NCBI RefSeq assembly: GCF_021917145.1
Contig: NC_061075.1
Span: forward strand, 1,912,215 to 1,976,214
DNA from: Hypomesus transpacificus
Taxonomy: Eukaryota > Chordata > Actinopteri > Osmeriformes > Osmeridae
Direction: 5' to 3'
Length of the DNA: 64,000 nt
Position 1 is the stretch's first letter. Every line of letters begins with the position of its first letter. A program made the translations under genes and the position numbers. The notes under the pieces were generated by a model. It was not told where the DNA came from, searched no databases, and saw only the letters and a list, made by a program, of their open reading frames with translations. Of this stretch, positions 21,560 to 37,411 are shown in pieces.

Positions 21560-24232
21560 GTAAGTATTGCAGTTTATGGTGAAAGCCTCATTGGGGAGAA
21601 GGGTGTAGAGAAATCTAACTGTCATGTCATGTGGAGATAAGTCTGCTCAAAGGTTAGACAAAGCAGGCTCAGAATGTACCCAGTTTCTGCTGAAATGAAT
21701 TAGCAGGACACTGAAGACCCTATGCCCTCCCAGCCATGGCACACGAATGGTGAGTGGTAAACACATTCAGGCTTTGTTCAATTAATTGATTGAAATTGCC
21801 ACGGTTCTTAAATCTAAGGCTTATTGTAACATAGTGAGTAGGAATTTAATCAAAGTTAGGAACTTGATATCCTGTTGAGTTTGTGCAATATGTAACAGTG
21901 GAGGTTCAGTTCTGCTTGGGGAATTTCTGTTCATTTTAATCTCAGGGGTTCTATCACAGTCATTTGAACATTTTAAGTTGTACTTTTTGTGCACAATGGA
22001 TGGAATAATAAGGGAGTGATTACTGGTTGGGCTGTCGGTATTTAGATTCTGTTAGGAATACCTTAATACCTGTAAATTGAAATGATTCTTTAAAGCCATA
22101 AGCTTGCATACAGTTAGCTTTCCAGATTCAATGTAATGTGCTTACAATATTGCTAAGTGCTAAATTAGGTGACTATTGCTGTACGAGTATGAATCACAGA
22201 TGACAAAATGAAAATGACCCCTTACCCCAATGAGATGTGCAATGCGTCTGTAGCTAAAAGTCACGCTCAGCCAAGTCATAATTTGTCCTGCAAATTACAG
22301 GGGTTTGATCATAAAATGACTGCAAATAAATTGCTTTGAAATAGCTTGAGGCAATTTTGAACCCATTTTTCAAGGCCGGCTCACACTCAATCAGCCTACA
22401 GGAGGGCAGGTGCCCTGGAGGGCAGTAATATGTTTAACTCCTGCGTAGCAGCTCAAAGCTACAGGGGAATTACTCCTGAAAAATCCCAATTTTGGATTGT
22501 TAGCTAGCCCTCCTCCCTCCTCTGCCTCCTGTATGCATAGTTCTCTGGCAGTCATTGACCTGGATGTGACCACAATGCTGTGCTGCTGAAATGCAGTACC
22601 CTCGCCTTAATCCCTTTCCAAAAACATCAGCTCAGTCTCACAGCAGACAAAACAGTAGCCTGACGACATCCACCCTAAACGGGGCTCAGAGAAGGAGGAT
22701 GTGCAAGAACATGGGATGTTTATGTTTTGACAGGAACAGAAGTAGCCTGTGGTTTCAGTGTGAGTCTTGTTTAAACAAGAAAAAAACATAATAGTTTTGA
22801 GCACATGGACAGATTCTATGTTGGTGATTGTGATGATTGATTGCCAGGATTCCACCACAGTGACAAACATTCAGTCGTAAATCCGAGCCACTCAGGAAGC
22901 TCTCTATCTGGCACCAACATGATATAGTGTTGACTGTGAAGTGTAAGAGAAAGCCACGTGCAGAGACACGTGTGGTCAGACCATGTTGACCATTTTGGAC
23001 TGTTTATGATGCCCAAGTAACACAAAGAGTTTGCCTCTGGGGAACCCACAACCCTTGACCCAGCACTAATTCTCAGAAAAAGCCATGAAAAAAAGCACGC
23101 TGTTTGTCCAAGAGGAAAAGCTTTTCAGATGTATGTGAGGTTAAGTGGTCCCTGTAGGGTCAATAACCAGCATGGGCCAATTGTTGATCCTATTTGTTTT
23201 GTTTTAGCATCCACCAAATGTTAAAATTACTCATGCCTTCTACAGGAAATGTACACACACAGAGACACTCACATACTTTATGAGTGTCGAGAACATTAAT
23301 TAAATGGAGTTGGCGGGGGGTGGCATGTCTTTTGGGCCCTCCTAAAATCTTGCGGTCATGAAACCTCCAGCTCTCCCAACCCTGGAGTTCCTCTGTGGTA
23401 GGTTACTATAGCGATCACTACTCTCCCTGCTGTTCCAGGAAACAAAAGGCTATGGAGACATGAAGTATAGAGTCAAACCCTCTTCTCTGGGTTACCCCTC
23501 CCACTTACCCCCCGTCTCCCCCACGACACATGCACTCAGCCCACTCACTCGTTGCTCGCTCGCTCAGCAACAGTTCATGCTGCTGGGAAACGATTTCAGA
23601 CTGCAGCATTTAGGTGCACTTAGAGCAGACTTTTGTAACATTTGAAATATTTAGTGCACACTTCTACGTTTTGGATACTACACATCCTGCACTGGAAAGG
23701 TAGGACAGATTTTGATGGTTCACTTTCCAAGGAATAATGATGTTCTCTTGCAACGAGAGAGACCTCATGGGCAGAAATGAATGACTGCATTGATTCTATT
23801 GTGGTTACTTCACTTCTAGAATCCTAGTTTTTCAAAAACATTCGAGGACAAGGAGTAGGGCACAGAAAAAGGGCAATATAAAGTATAATATTGTTGTTCA
23901 AGGATTATGGAAGGTCTGATTTGTCACTTTTAGGCCCAATGCATTTTATTGAAGGATGATGATACTTCAGCTATTTATTACATGACAACCAAGGTGAATA
24001 ATAATAAACAGTGCCATCATCCCCTTTTCTGTGTGATACTGCACTGATGCCATGTGTGGTCCTAGACCTACACTGTCCTATTATGACAATAAGTCTCCTC
24101 AAATATCTCTGCCATCAAATGTGCTGTGATGGCTGTAGGCATGGAAGACTTCTTGAAAATGTTTCACAAGATAAGCATATTTCAAACCAAATTTACGATT
24201 GGATGATTTGTTTATTGTCAAGGTTTGTCAAG
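21560..24232 (+). other. PLTP intron 1 (5'UTR)
   Basis: Non-coding; ends at an acceptor (tttgtcaag) six bases before the ATG. Short open frames here have no family features. I see no clear repeat element. Confidence 0.4.
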
Positions 24233-24237
24233 TTGTG

Positions 24238-27200
24238 ATGGCTTCCAGTCTGCTGTCCTTCGTCCTCCTGGTTCTTCTCACCTGCACGGCCATGGCTGCC
24301 GAACCCCCCGGCTGCAAGATCCGCATCACCAACAAGGGCCTCCAGATGTGTAAGACACACATTTTAGTCGACCGAGTTGTTCACCCAATGATCAATAATG
24401 TCGCCATATTGTAATTGCAAACACAAAAACACACTTCATTTTGCAATCATTTTCATGCGTATTCCAGTGAAGTATGAGACTCAGAAGTTTGTGGAGGAGG
24501 AGCTCAGCAACATCACCATGCCCGAGATGAAAGGAAAGGAAGGCCGCTTCCAATACACCATCAAGGAGTGAGGAACTCTCTGTTGTCATGACACCTAGAC
24601 TGAATGTAGATCCCTTCAGGCCCATTGACACTTATTTAAGATCACACCACTTATTTAAGATTTACTCCTATATGTTGAATGTATGTACCCTCCTGCCAAA
24701 GTAAATTCCTTGTCTGTGCTAACTTTCATGGCGATTAAAACCCTTTCTGATTCTGATTACATGTATTAGTGTCTTGTCCAACCACAGTGCTCACCACTGG
24801 GACCAACACTGTCTTTCTTCAGGCACTAATCTCACATTCTCCTGACTGTTTAGAGTGAAGATCACCGAGCTAAACCTGACTCACGCTGACCTCAGGTTCC
24901 AGCCCGACCTGGGCCTGCTCTTTGAGGTGCAGAACTCCTCCATCGCTCTCAGCTTCGAGAGACGCATCCTCTACTGGTTCTTGTAAGTCATCCGCATTAT
25001 ATGCCCATTAAGCTGGCTTCCCACCGATTTGCCAGGCTAAAGGGTGAGGTGCAGCTGGACGCCTAGATGAACAACACATGAGTATAGGACATTCATTTCC
25101 AGTTCACTTAGAAATGTAGATGACAAAATTCCTGTGTCGACTTCGGTGGCTTATGAACGTGTCTGAAGATGATCATCACTATGTGTTCTGGTGTGGTCCC
25201 AGCTTTGACACAGGCTCCATCAACGCTTCTGCAGAAGGCGTGAACATCCACACGGCCCTCCACCTCATCAGAGATGAGCAGGGACGCCTCAAGATCAACA
25301 ACATCACCTGTGACGCCTCCATTGCCAAAATGCGCGCCAAGTTTGATGGCACCTTAGGGTAACCATACCACATGTACATTTACACATGCACTTGTAAGAT
25401 TTCATCTATTGGGTTTTAAGGAGCACAGGTGTTCACAGCTTGTCTGTATTGTTCCTCAGGAGGGTTTATGACTTCATAGCAACTTTCCTAACCACAGGAA
25501 TGCGCTTTCTTCTCAACCAACAGGTACGGGCATATAATATTGTCCTCTGGCTATAAGTAAGTACACGGTATGTGATGTTTAAAGTTGTTACCTCTTCTTC
25601 TCTACAGATCTGTCCTGCCCTGAATCATGCCAGTTTGGTTTCGATCAACACTTTGTTGGAGACAATTCCAGGTGAGCACAGCAATGATGCAGAAGTCAGC
25701 ACCGTACTGTTCACACTGGAATGGGTTTCAACATGTCATATTTTTGCTTTCTACCCACTAGTGCGAACTGAAGTGGACAGTTATATCGGAATTGACTACT
25801 CACTTCTGAGTGATCCTGTGGTAACCTCGAGGAGTCTTGACATGGACTTCAGGGTGAGTGTGTCACTTACCAAAGCAGACACAAGTGCATTCACAACGAT
25901 ACAAGTCACTTTTTTTGTATTTTATTCTCTCCTTCTCCCCCCTACACTTTAACGCCACACAGGGCATGTTCTATAACCTGAAAGATGAGAACAACACTCT
26001 GGTCAACTACGCCGTCGACCCTGTCATGAGGGAGTACGACCGCATGGTGTACATGGCTCTCTCCGAGTACTTCTTTGACAGTGGCATGTTCTCCTACTAC
26101 AAGGGGGGCGCCTTCCAGATGCTGCTTGCCAATGACAGGGTAACTACGAGGCCTCGAAACCCACTTTAACCCTAACCCCCCATTCAACACCAACCACTTG
26201 AACTGAGCGAATGTGTTTCCAGATGTCAAAGGACCTAGAGTTGCTCCTCAGGACTACCTACTTTGGCTCCATTATGATGATGGTGAGCATACTCTGACCG
26301 TAACAGTTAGATTGCGGTTCGTTCAAGGATATTCCCTTATCTACCTCCAATTATTAACTTGTGTCCCTTTAATCTGTCTCCTAGAACCCAGCTCTGGTGG
26401 ACGCGCCTCTCTCCTTGCATCTGGCCGTGACCTCAGCGCCCCGCACCACCATCAAGACGTCGGGAGCAACCGTTGTCGTGAACGCCATTGTTAAGGTGAT
26501 GCTGCTGCCGCCTGGCCTGCCACCTGTTCAGCTCACCAGCATGACCATGGTAAGGATAAGTAATACGCCTTAATCTACTTAGGCAATCCTTCTCACTCTT
26601 TCGATCTCGTTTGATTGGTTATGTCTGATTTACCTTGCATTTAAATGCAGGTATGCCCCATTTTGGGTCTGTTCTGCTGGCTTCAGTGCCCCACAAGATA
26701 CCAGCAGTAAGGAGACTAGTCCATTGTCAGATTCTGTCTGTCGTCACTCTTCACAGGAGGCCAAGTTCAATGCCAAGGTGTCAATGAAAGGCAAAAGGCT
26801 GGCGGTTAATGCTGACTTGCGGAAGTTTAAGATCTTCTCCAATCAGTCTGCTCTGGAATCACTGGCAGTAAGTTGGCCTCCTTTATCTTTCTTTCTTTCC
26901 TTTGTATCAGTATGTGGTTCAAACCCTCACGTGTGTTTGTTTCTGAAGCTCATTCCCCTACAAGGTCCTCTGAAGACCATGCTACAGATCTCTGTGGTAC
27001 CACTCATCAACAGTAAGTGCTGCATGATGACTCTTCGGTGATGCTCATAATGTACCTTGATTATTACTTTGACATTATTTCACTGACCACCAGAGACTTT
27101 AATTCTTCATTTGTGGTTCTGCTTCAGACTGGACCAAAAAAGGGGTCCAGATACCTCTGGCAGATGGGATTGACTTCATAGAGGAAGTGGTGGAGTACCA

Positions 27201-27939
27201 CAATGTAAGTTTCAATCACAACCTCTATCCTTAAAATGACTGAATAGACAGAACATTAGAATCAGAATCAGAATGGGATTTATTCGCCATGAAAGTTTGC
27301 ACAGACAAGGAATTTACTTTGGCAGGAAGGTGCATACAACAAACATATAGGAACCAAAAATGTTAATATGTGGACTATCTAAGGGTACATAGGGTACATA
27401 AACTACCAGTACTAAATGGAATTAGAATTAAATCAAATGTACAATAAAATAAAATCTAAGTTGTCATCAAATAAAATATAAGTTACCACTTACAATATAA
27501 AAATACAAATATTATAGAAAATACAAATGTGCAAGATACAATTGTGTAATGTAATGTGTTTTAAGTAGACATTAGAGTCAGTGTGGACCCTTGGCCTTGT
27601 TGAAGAGGCCAACAGCTGAAGGGAAAACATTTTTTTTGTGGCGTGAGGTATTGGTCCTGATAGACCACAGCCTTCTGCCGGAGGGCAGTTACTGAAACAG
27701 GGAGTGTCCATGGTGGGAGGAGTCGGCCACAATCTTCCTCGCCCGCCTCAGGGTCCTCGATTATGCCCTTATGAACATAATAGTGACGAGGAAGATCATT
27801 GTCGTACCCGTTCGCTTTCTAAGTCCTCGACCTCTGACCCTAGGGTTACCTCATCATCGGAGCCAACCTGCACTTCAGCCGAGGTCTGAGGGATATGATT
27901 GAGAGGAAGATCCAGGAAAAAAAAGATGAGAGCGTCTAG
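24238..27939 (+). CDS. pltp: Phospholipid transfer protein
   Basis: Secreted BPI/LBP/CETP-family protein that moves phospholipids between lipoproteins and remodels HDL. Exons: 24238-24349, 24468-24567, 24854-24982, 25203-25358, 25460-25523, 25608-25671, 25762-25853, 25963-26139, 26223-26282, 26385-26549, 26757-26867, 26949-27012, 27128-27204, 27844-27939. Every junction is GT-AG and in phase; 488 residues (human 493). A signal peptide of about 20 residues (SSLLSFVLLVLLTCTAMA) is followed by the N-terminal barrel (FVEEEL, INASAEGV, VYDFIATFLTTGMRFLLNQQ), the linker (IDYSLL) and the C-terminal barrel (MVYMALSEYFFDS, YFGSIMM, IPLQGPLKTMLQI). Many N-x-S/T sites are present. The ATG follows the acceptor at once and begins the signal peptide. 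Convergent with CTSA. Confidence 0.97.
24612..24772 (-). repeat. Dispersed repeat, copy A (PLTP intron)
   Basis: Its reverse complement (AATCAGAATCAGAA, then CGCCATGAAAGTT, CACAGACAAGGAATTTACTT) closely matches the start of the repeat at 27254. This is a short inverted copy of the same unnamed family. Confidence 0.65.
27254..27790 (+). repeat. Dispersed repeat, copy B (PLTP last intron)
   Basis: Starts with AATCAGAATCAGAATGGG and CGCCATGAAAGTTTG and continues for about 500 bases with text (CCGGAGGGCAG, GGAGTCGGCCACAATCTTCC) typical of a retroposon body widespread in fish genomes. The family name cannot be given without a library search. Confidence 0.5.
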
Positions 27940-28878
27940 ACAGAATTCTGACAGGCACCAAGTAGAGAGCACAGCAGCACTCCTGTACCCTGATGGGTTT
28001 ATGTGGTCCAATGATGTGTTGTTTTTTTTTACTATGTCTCACATGTATAGCACATTCTACTGTAAGAATAAATGATGCAAACGTTTCGTGTACTTTACCA
28101 TGTCGATCTCCAACCCATAAGTACGAACAGTTCAGTGACAATCATGCTAATGTAACGATGAATGTAATGCAACCTGGGAACCTTAGTGATTACTGCACAA
28201 CTGTTTTAAACCTCAGTCATGCATTTATGTAATGTCATTCTGTAAGAAGAACCAATTAAAGTGTCAACTAAATACAAAATATCAAGTGTTTTTATTTCCA
28301 ACAATCATTAGATCATTCTTGGGAACACAGCGAAAGCATAGACATGTTCCCTTGTAATCATTGTGTCTACAAATGTTTCTATGGAGGCACAATCCTTTCA
28401 GATTGCAGTTCGTCTTAAAACCTGAACAGATTTACATGTACAGAAAAAGAAAACAAAAAACATAATCCAGTGCGTACAGATCCCTTTGATTTTTACATGT
28501 AGTTAAAAAGGCCATTACAAGAGCACAGAAGACATTTTCCTGTGCAAATCAAGGCAGTCAGTAAACAAATTGTCAATCAGTTTCTCTCTATCACGATTAA
28601 AGAAGGCTTTAAAAAAATCTGCTGATCTATTACAGCAGCATGTGTACTTGTCACATTAGAGAAAGAAGCAGACAAGTTTCAAGATTCCTTGCTTAATAGC
28701 TCACCTACATATGACCAACAGTGATGGAAGAGTATACCAACAATACACCATATTGTTCCATCAAGATGTTGACAAGCCAAAGTGCCAAGTGGGGTCTAAA
28801 AGTCAGTCTGTTCTACTGCCAAAACAGAGTGCAAATCAAAGGACAGAAGGAGGGAATAGGTATTGATGTAGTTTCATC
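27940..28878. other. Convergent 3'UTRs of PLTP and CTSA
   Basis: PLTP signals: AATAAA at 28067-28072 and ATTAAA at 28253-28258. CTSA signal on the minus strand: TTTATT on plus at 28291-28296, giving a 3'UTR of about 590 bases. The two genes therefore end within about 200 bases of each other. Confidence 0.6.
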
Positions 28879-32861
<3,983 letters not shown>

Positions 32862-33071
32862 CTGAAAAGACAACAATTGTTACCAAATGTTAAGTGATTG
32901 TTCTAACATGAAAGCTTAAAATTAAAAATCCAGCCACAACTGCAGTGGCATCGTTATTTGCTCGTGCTCGAGGGGTTACAATGGCACACAGATTATAACA
33001 TTGGCTACAAATATAACCTACATATACATTGTTGAAAGTCATTAAAGATAAGGAGTGCATCGGTTACTTAC

Positions 33072-33523
33072 CTTGGGAACAAGCTAGCTACCTTTTTCAC
33101 AGTCAAACCAAGACCTTGCCGACTCTGACAGCGGAAGAAAGAATCATGTGCTGTTTGCATGAATGCTGTGGTCATATGACCAGGGTGCGTTCAGCAGCCA
33201 GTCACGTTGGCAACATTTTGTAGTTTGTTGCATTAGGATGCAATAATATCATCCGGCCTTTAGATGGCGCACGACAAGTTGTCCGTCACAACCTTTCCGT
33301 AATAAAACGTAAAAAGATTGCTGAAATGTATTTGCATTTACGTCGAACCAATAATTATTTAGAAACGACATGCATTCCATACTAAATGTAATAAGTAAAT
33401 TAAAATCAAAAAGATATTGTGTTTTATAAGCACTTGTGTAATTTTTCTGTTGGGGAGGGGGATGCGGGCCTGGATCTCTGCATCCTCGCCCGTGTTCCGG
33501 TCTTTGAAGGCAAAAAAGAGAAG
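33072..33523. promoter_or_regulatory. Head-to-head CTSA / CYC1 promoter region
   Basis: Minus strand: a CTSA 5'UTR exon probably ends at 33072 (CCCAAG|gtaagt). About 100 bases upstream is the palindrome GGTCATATGACC (33170-33181), a variant of the TFEB/CLEAR box GTCACGTGAC, with another half-match GTCACGTTGG at about 33201. A CTCF-like CCTTTAGATGGCGC lies at 33257-33270. Plus strand: an ETS-like TTCCGG (about 33495) lies just upstream of the CYC1 ATG. Confidence 0.45.
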
Positions 33524-36324
33524 ATGGCGGCGTTACGAGCGGTCGTGCAATCTGGGAGTGGGAGAGCCCTACTGAATTCTCCCAAATGTGGCCAAACTGT
33601 CTCAAGGGTAGGATTACTTATTTACTTCACATACGTTTGGTATCAGAATATGTGCTCAGCTTTTTCTTAAAAAACATGGCTTCATACAGCAACCCTGTGT
33701 CAGCTCGCATGTTAGCCCACCCGGCGCTGCTAGCTATCGTGGTGGGGTAAGACAAGGTCAATTGTGCAAATCTGATATTTGTAGCCTAAGTGTCACACTG
33801 ATGCCAGTTCATGATTTGGGGATGAGTCTCACATTTGTATTCTTAGCGACAGTTCGTTCGTTTCGAGAGTGTTTGCTAACCTTGACAACATTTTTATGGA
33901 GTTCAATGTACTGGCAGATTACTGTACCTTCTTACTGCTAATCTAGATAACATGGCAGAAGTCATGTTAGTCCGCTCAACACCGTCTGGCATTGTTTGTC
34001 ACATTTGGTTTTGGTTACTAGTTTGTAACATAAAAAATATAATTTGAGTTGTCTTGTCTGTTAAGTGGAATTGATGGGTTTGTGTGCCCGCTAACTGTGC
34101 TAGCAAATGCTCGAAAATTACCTTACGAGCTTCCGTACACTTATTCAATGACTATGCTGTCAAACTCGAGTTAAATAATGGTGTAGCTGGCCCGTTGTCT
34201 CAAGTCATCTGACTCTTGCCGTTATGAAAACTGTCTGGAAAGGCAGATTCATAAATACAGCTTGCCAACATCAACATTGCGCACAAGAGAAGATATCTTG
34301 ATCAAACCACATTATTCTTTACAGTGAATAAATAAATATGAAATAATAATAAACAGATATAAATAATAGACATGAACACTGGCATACCAGGATAAATAAA
34401 ACACTGGTGATTTTGTCTACATTTTAATTTGAATTATTCCCCATTGAAAATGATTGCAGCTACTCTAGCACCTACGTAAGGCTCTCCTCTCATACTGTGT
34501 GTGTCCCCCTCCAGGCCAACATGTCGTTCGCCAGTTTGCCGAAGGGGAAGAAGGTTATGCTGACCACACTGGGGGTGTTGACTACTGGTGGAGCTGGGAT
34601 GGCTCTGATGCTGCAGCAGTCTGTCAAGGCCTCGGATCTGGAGCTGCATCCTCCCTCGTACCCCTGGAGCCACAGTGGCATGGTGTCTTCCCTCGACCAC
34701 GCCAGGTCCAACTTCAAACAAACACCCACATAGCCTTTAGAAAACCCATGTGAGTGTAGGTCTCATGTTCCTGTTTGTGTTTTGTGCATGTGATTGCAGC
34801 ATCCGTCGTGGGTATCAAGTATACAAGCAGGTGTGCTCGGCCTGCCACAGCATGGAGTACCTGGCCTTCCGTAACCTGGTCGGCGTGTCACACACAGAGG
34901 CTGAAGCCAAGGTCTTGGCTGAGGAGGTGAGGACTGTAACTTACCTGGATGGGTCATAATGTAGAGCAGCACCCTCTGCTGATGGTTCCATCTAAAAATA
35001 CCTCCGGTCTTTGTCTGACCTCATGTAAGTAGGTACAGATTTAGTAGGGGTGGGAATCTTTTGGTTCTTGGGGACTTGGGGTCACGATTAGATAATAACC
35101 TGACCTTGAGTATTTTGAAAAGCGCTATATAAATAAAATGTATTATTATAATACATCAATTCACGATTTTTTATCAAATTTCGACTCAATATTTGCTTAT
35201 ATTTGATTCCAGTTTGCTTATTAGTGTTCCTTGTTTCTATTTGACTCTGATAGGCAGTTAATTGTTGCATCAAAACCTTGAAATGTATGGCTTTTCTTGC
35301 AGTTTACTAAACTCATTGTCATCATTTATTTAATTTAGTATCGATTTTTGACATTTCTGTATCTAAATGAATCGCCAGAAGACTGAATTGCGAATCGATT
35401 CCCCCCCACCCCCACCCCTAAGATTTAGTAACCAACCTGTTGTGTTTACTTTCCTGGTCAGGTCGAGGTGGTGGATGGTCCTGATGACACAGGGGAGATG
35501 TTCACCCGTCCAGGGAAGCTGTCAGACTACTTCCCCAAGCCCTACCCCAACCCTGAGGCTGCCCGCGTGGCCAACAACGGAGCCCTGCCCCCAGATCTCA
35601 GCTACATTATCAACGCCAGGTAGCTCAAACCTCAACCCCACCTCTATATCTGTTGGAAAATATTTCACCCCTGTAACATCTCTTCTTCCTTTTCCAAGTA
35701 AAACATTTGAATCTCTCTCTCAGACATGGAGGTGAGGACTACGTGTTCTCTCTGCTGACTGGCTACTGTGAGCCCCCGGCAGGTGTGGATGTGAAGGAGG
35801 GTCTTTACTACAATCCCTACTTCCCTGGCCAGGCCATCGGCATGGCTCCACCCATCTACAACGAGGTGTTGGAGTATGATGATGGTCAGTACATCTGTTT
35901 CCCCTCCAGATCTGGTCCACCCTGTTGAGTTATCAGGCTAGCTGGACCAGCACCCTAGGATGTAGAAGAGTGATGGTCTCTTATATTCTCCTGTTGCTGT
36001 TTGACAGGAACCCCTGCCACCATGAGTCAGGTGGCCAAGGACGTGTGCACCTACCTGAGGTGGGCATCGGAGCCCGAGCACGACACACGCAAACGCATGG
36101 GACTGAAGGTGAGTCGCTGGCCTGGCCACACCTGTAGACTTAGAATCTGACTGCATCTCCCTAACGCCATCTCTCTCTCTCTGTCTCTCTGTCTCTCTCT
36201 GTCTCTCTTGCCTCCCTAGTTTTTGATGGGTTCCGCAATCCTTTTGCCCCTCGTCTACTACATGAAGAGACATAAGTGGTCTGTGTTGAAGAGCAGGAAG
36301 ATCGCCTACAGGCCACCCAAATAA
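33524..36324 (+). CDS. cyc1: Cytochrome c1, heme protein of complex III
   Basis: Passes electrons from the Rieske protein to cytochrome c in the mitochondrial bc1 complex. Exons: 33524-33607, 34515-34705, 34800-34926, 35462-35619, 35724-35884, 36008-36108, 36220-36324; 308 residues (human 325), in phase. An arginine-bearing N-terminal presequence leads into a hydrophobic stretch ([20 protein letters not shown]). The covalent heme motif C-S-A-C-H is at residues 104-108. The region with the axial methionine ([11 protein letters not shown]) follows, then a C-terminal membrane helix after [18 protein letters not shown] and the matrix tail [18 protein letters not shown]. The poly(A) signal AATAAA is at 36531-36536. 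Head-to-head with CTSA. Confidence 0.97.
35100..35155 (+). repeat. Retroposon 3'-tail remnant in a CYC1 intron
   Basis: The text GAAAAGCGCTATATAAATAA followed by ATTATTAT is a tail seen on many fish retroposons. No body is recognisable. Confidence 0.35.
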
Positions 36325-36858
36325 ACCCATGACCCGTTTTAACTGACCTTCCCGTGGATGCCTCTGGGCTCAAACTCTGATCTTCTCTGCAATTGTCGAT
36401 CTTCTGTAAACCTCACTTGTGCTACGAAATGGTTGCCCTAAATCATTAACTTGCTTCTTCTTCACACACACCATTTCCTCAGTGAGGATCTAAGCAAAGA
36501 ACGCAACCTCTATTCTGTTTTACTGTACAAAATAAATTATGGAAAGATGTGTGTCTGGGTTGTGGTTAAGTTGTTGCTTCAGGGTAGGGATGCATCATCT
36601 TCCTTCAAACTTATGTTGCTTGCTGTGAGTTCATCTACCCATTTTACTGGGGGCTCTACACTTGTTGTGTAAATATTTAATAAAATAGTAAACTAAAAAA
36701 ATAAAACCTTGTTATAATCTATTGTCCCTGATGAGAACGTTATTCTGCATGCTGACAGAACTTCCTTGACTTGAATATGAAGATAAGCAATATAAATGTC
36801 CACAGCAACTAATACCAACTACGGTTTTGTAAAGGGAGAGATATACTATATTTGAAAG
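36325..36858 (+). other. CYC1 3'UTR and short intergenic stretch
   Basis: Contains the CYC1 poly(A) signal (36531-36536) and a second AATAAA near 36678. No further gene is seen before the MITE. Confidence 0.5.
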
Positions 36859-37159
36859 CAGTGGCGATTTTAGACCCTTTTAAGGGGTGTTTCACTGCTA
36901 TAGTTAATCTCAGCATCCCTAAAAATAAGTATTATTGTTTATTATAATTTGATGATGGTAGTTCATGAAGAACAGGACATCCTTAGTTTTTTCATTCATT
37001 CAATATTTTGCTGAAAAATACTCAAATGTATTAATTGTTATCCAGTGAAATTAGATATATCAGCAAGGGGGTTTAGCACTTTTGCAAGGCACTGTATTCA
37101 TGTTTCATTCTCATTGGGGGCTGAGCACCCCTAAAGGTCTGATCCTAGAGTCGCCCCTG
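36859..37159. mobile_element. Non-autonomous hAT-like transposon (MITE) with 8-bp duplication
   Basis: The ends are imperfect inverted repeats: CAGTGGCGATTTTAG on the left; CAGGGGCGACTCTAG on the right when reversed. They are flanked by 8-base repeats tttgaaag (36851-36858) and tttgagag (37160-37167), differing at one base. An 8-bp target duplication and CAG ends are hAT hallmarks. There is no internal coding sequence. Confidence 0.75.
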
Positions 37160-37411
37160 TTTGAGAGTATGGTATGATACAGGATGTGATGGCCCGATGT
37201 GTACTGAATACACCCTTAAAATAGGTGACAAGAAAAAAGGTGTGCAATCACTGAGCGCATCTCACGTACTGGACAGTCAAGTCTGATCGGGTTGCTTACG
37301 CGGTGGGCGCTGATTGGCTCTTAACGCACGCCTTGTGTACCGGAAGTGATCCTTTTCCAGTACCGATGTGTTTCGCGATCAAGAGTGTCCTTTCCGGCAG
37401 ATTGACAGACG

